Positions 62,815 to 64,000 of a stretch of DNA of 64,000 nt are shown one piece after another (the first letter of the stretch is position 1; every line of letters begins with the position of its first letter). Under the pieces are notes generated by a model that searched no databases, was not told the DNA's origin, and saw nothing but the letters and a program-made list of their open reading frames with translations. The translations under genes were made by a program, and so were the position numbers. The DNA lies in assembly GCF_010586825.1 (NCBI RefSeq), contig NZ_JAAAGB010000005.1:248001-312000 (forward strand), read 5' to 3'. Source of the stretch: Draconibacterium mangrovi (lineage in GTDB: Bacteria > Bacteroidota > Bacteroidia > Bacteroidales > Prolixibacteraceae).

Positions 62815-64000
62815 CTATTTTTTTATCGACCATCCCGTTTTCAAACCGAAAACGAACCAGCCCAAATACAGTGCCCCAACTGCAAAAATGGTATCGCCAA
62901 TAGCACGTAGCCAGCGTATTGTTTCCAGCGTAGGACTTTCCAAAAATTCGGCTGAACGGGCATACCACAAACCATGCTTCACACTGGCAACCGTTTGCGC
63001 CAAACCTACAGGCAACACGCTAAGTACTACCATTAACAAAAGTCCTATGTTCATCATCCAGAATGCGTTGCGTATCGATTTTTCTTTCCAGACTGCATTT
63101 AAATCCATATCGCGCAAAACAAAAAGCATCAGTCCGATTCCCAACATACCATAAACTCCGAATAAAGCGGTGTGACCATGAACCGGAGTTGTATTTAATC
63201 CCTGCATGTAGTATAACGCTATTGGAGGATTAATTAAGAATCCGAAGATTCCGGCACCAAGGAAATTCCAAAATGCCACCGAAACAAAAAAGTATATCGG
63301 CCATTTGTAAGCAGTAACCCATTCTTTGGCGCGGCTCATTCGTATGTTGTGATAGGCTTCAAAACCCATTAATACCAGTGGAACTACTTCCAAAGCACTA
63401 AATGTTGCTCCCAGGGCAAGTACAGCTGTTGGTGTACCTGTAAAGTATAAGTGGTGGAAGGTACCGATTATACCCCCGGAAAGGAAAATTATCGTTGAGA
63501 ACAGTACACTTGCTGTTGCAATTTTTGTTTGAATCAGCTGCATTCGCACAAAGAGAAAGGCGATTGCGACAGTTGCAAATACTTCAAAAAATCCTTCAAC
63601 CCAAAGGTGAACAACCCACCAACGCCAGTATTCGGCAATTGAAAGGTGAGTTTGGCGTCCCCACATTAAACCGGCAGCATAAAAAGCTGCAATCGCAATC
63701 GATGAAATCAGGAACATGGTAAGTAAATGCCTGTTTTCATTCTTTGCTTGCAATGCCGGCCAAATGGCGCGACCCATTAAGAATAACCACAATACCAAAC
63801 CTACCAGTAGGAAAATCTGCCAGAACCGTCCCAAGTCAACATACTCGTAGCCCTGGTGTCCAAACCAGAAATTTTCAACAAGTCCCAGCTTTTGCATTAC
63901 GCCCATCCATTGGCCGGCTAAGGAGCCAACAACAATGATCAGCAAGGCGATAAACAAAAAGTTTACGCCAAAACGCTGGAATTTTGGTTCTTTACCTGAA
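62815..64000 (-). CDS. norB: Quinol-dependent nitric oxide reductase, large subunit (partial, 5' end outside window)
   Basis: About 395 C-terminal residues of a heme-copper-oxidase-family protein run off the right edge with no start in the window. Visible are many membrane helices, the quinol-NOR feature WFGHQGYEYVDLGRFWQ before the catalytic helices, heme/FeB ligand region WWVVHLWVEGFFEV, GIIGTFHHLYFTG and TTPVHGHTALFGVYGMLG. The fused single-subunit type (qNOR, norZ) reduces NO to N2O with electrons from quinol. It protects against NO or takes part in partial denitrification. The upstream fused domain lies outside the window, so qNOR versus cNOR rests on the quoted N-terminal feature. Confidence 0.92.
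   Translation of the reverse strand, partial: SGKEPKFQRFGVNFLFIALLIIVVGSLAGQWMGVMQKLGLVENFWFGHQGYEYVDLGRFWQIFLLVGLVLWLFLMGRAIWPALQAKNENRHLLTMFLISSIAIAAFYAAGLMWGRQTHLSIAEYWRWWVVHLWVEGFFEVFATVAIAFLFVRMQLIQTKIATASVLFSTIIFLSGGIIGTFHHLYFTGTPTAVLALGATFSALEVVPLVLMGFEAYHNIRMSRAKEWVTAYKWPIYFFVSVAFWNFLGAGIFGFLINPPIALYYMQGLNTTPVHGHTALFGVYGMLGIGLMLFVLRDMDLNAVWKEKSIRNAFWMMNIGLLLMVVLSVLPVGLAQTVASVKHGLWYARSAEFLESPTLETIRWLRAIGDTIFAVGALYLGWFVFGLKTGWSIKK

Noticed and set aside
1-64000. Transposon, prophage, tRNA or rRNA genes
   Set aside because: No transposase, integrase, phage structural gene, terminal inverted repeat pair around a cargo, or RNA-gene signature was seen on either strand.

Overview
The window reads as a stretch of chromosome from a free-living, facultatively anaerobic member of the Bacteroidota, most likely Bacteroidia near Marinilabiliales/Prolixibacteraceae. 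This rests on SusC/SusD pairs, a hybrid two-component regulator, Bacteroidota-type -7 promoter elements (TAnnTTTG), lipoproteins with acidic residues after the cysteine, a type IX secretion (T9SS) tail and a NUDIX-type arabinose regulator. The genus is inference. No rRNA, tRNA, CRISPR array, prophage or insertion sequence was seen.

Positions 1-15.6 kb hold general physiology: divergent dps and oxyR; a fermentation block read leftwards (pflB, pflA, focA); a zinc/cadmium CDF exporter; a hemerythrin-domain protein whose stop codon is directly followed, in frame, by a TTG-started LuxR-type regulator; and a tolC-macA-macB-permease efflux operon followed by a LytS/LytT-type two-component system.

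Positions 16-48.4 kb form a large polysaccharide utilisation locus: a GH51 arabinofuranosidase, a hybrid two-component sensor, two consecutive SusC/SusD pairs, a DUF1735-type surface lipoprotein, a large DUF5695-like protein, and then an unusual run of peptidases. These are a T9SS-exported HExxH protein, an S9 prolyl-oligopeptidase, a small HExxH protein and an M61 aminopeptidase, interrupted by a Crp/Fnr regulator and closed by a GH43 enzyme. Three neighbouring proteins (the second SusD, the DUF1735 lipoprotein and the T9SS peptidase) carry the same discoidin/CBM-like module of about 140-165 residues.

Positions 48.7-56.3 kb encode intracellular L-arabinose use: araR (NUDIX type), araA, a sodium/solute symporter, araD, araB and a lipoprotein aldose 1-epimerase. 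A 23-bp inverted repeat upstream of both araR and araA is a candidate AraR operator. The PUL and the ara operon together suggest capture of an arabinose-rich target. The peptidases raise the possibility that the target is an arabinosylated glycoprotein, such as a hydroxyproline-rich plant or algal wall protein, rather than plain arabinan; this is inference and is the most interesting system here.

Positions 56.4-64 kb hold a compact series of inverted repeats (possible structured RNA or REP-like element), a small secreted protein, a PfkB sugar kinase, an alpha/beta hydrolase lipoprotein, an aldo/keto reductase, a secreted esterase, a CHRD lipoprotein and the 3' part of a quinol-type nitric oxide reductase that runs off the right edge.
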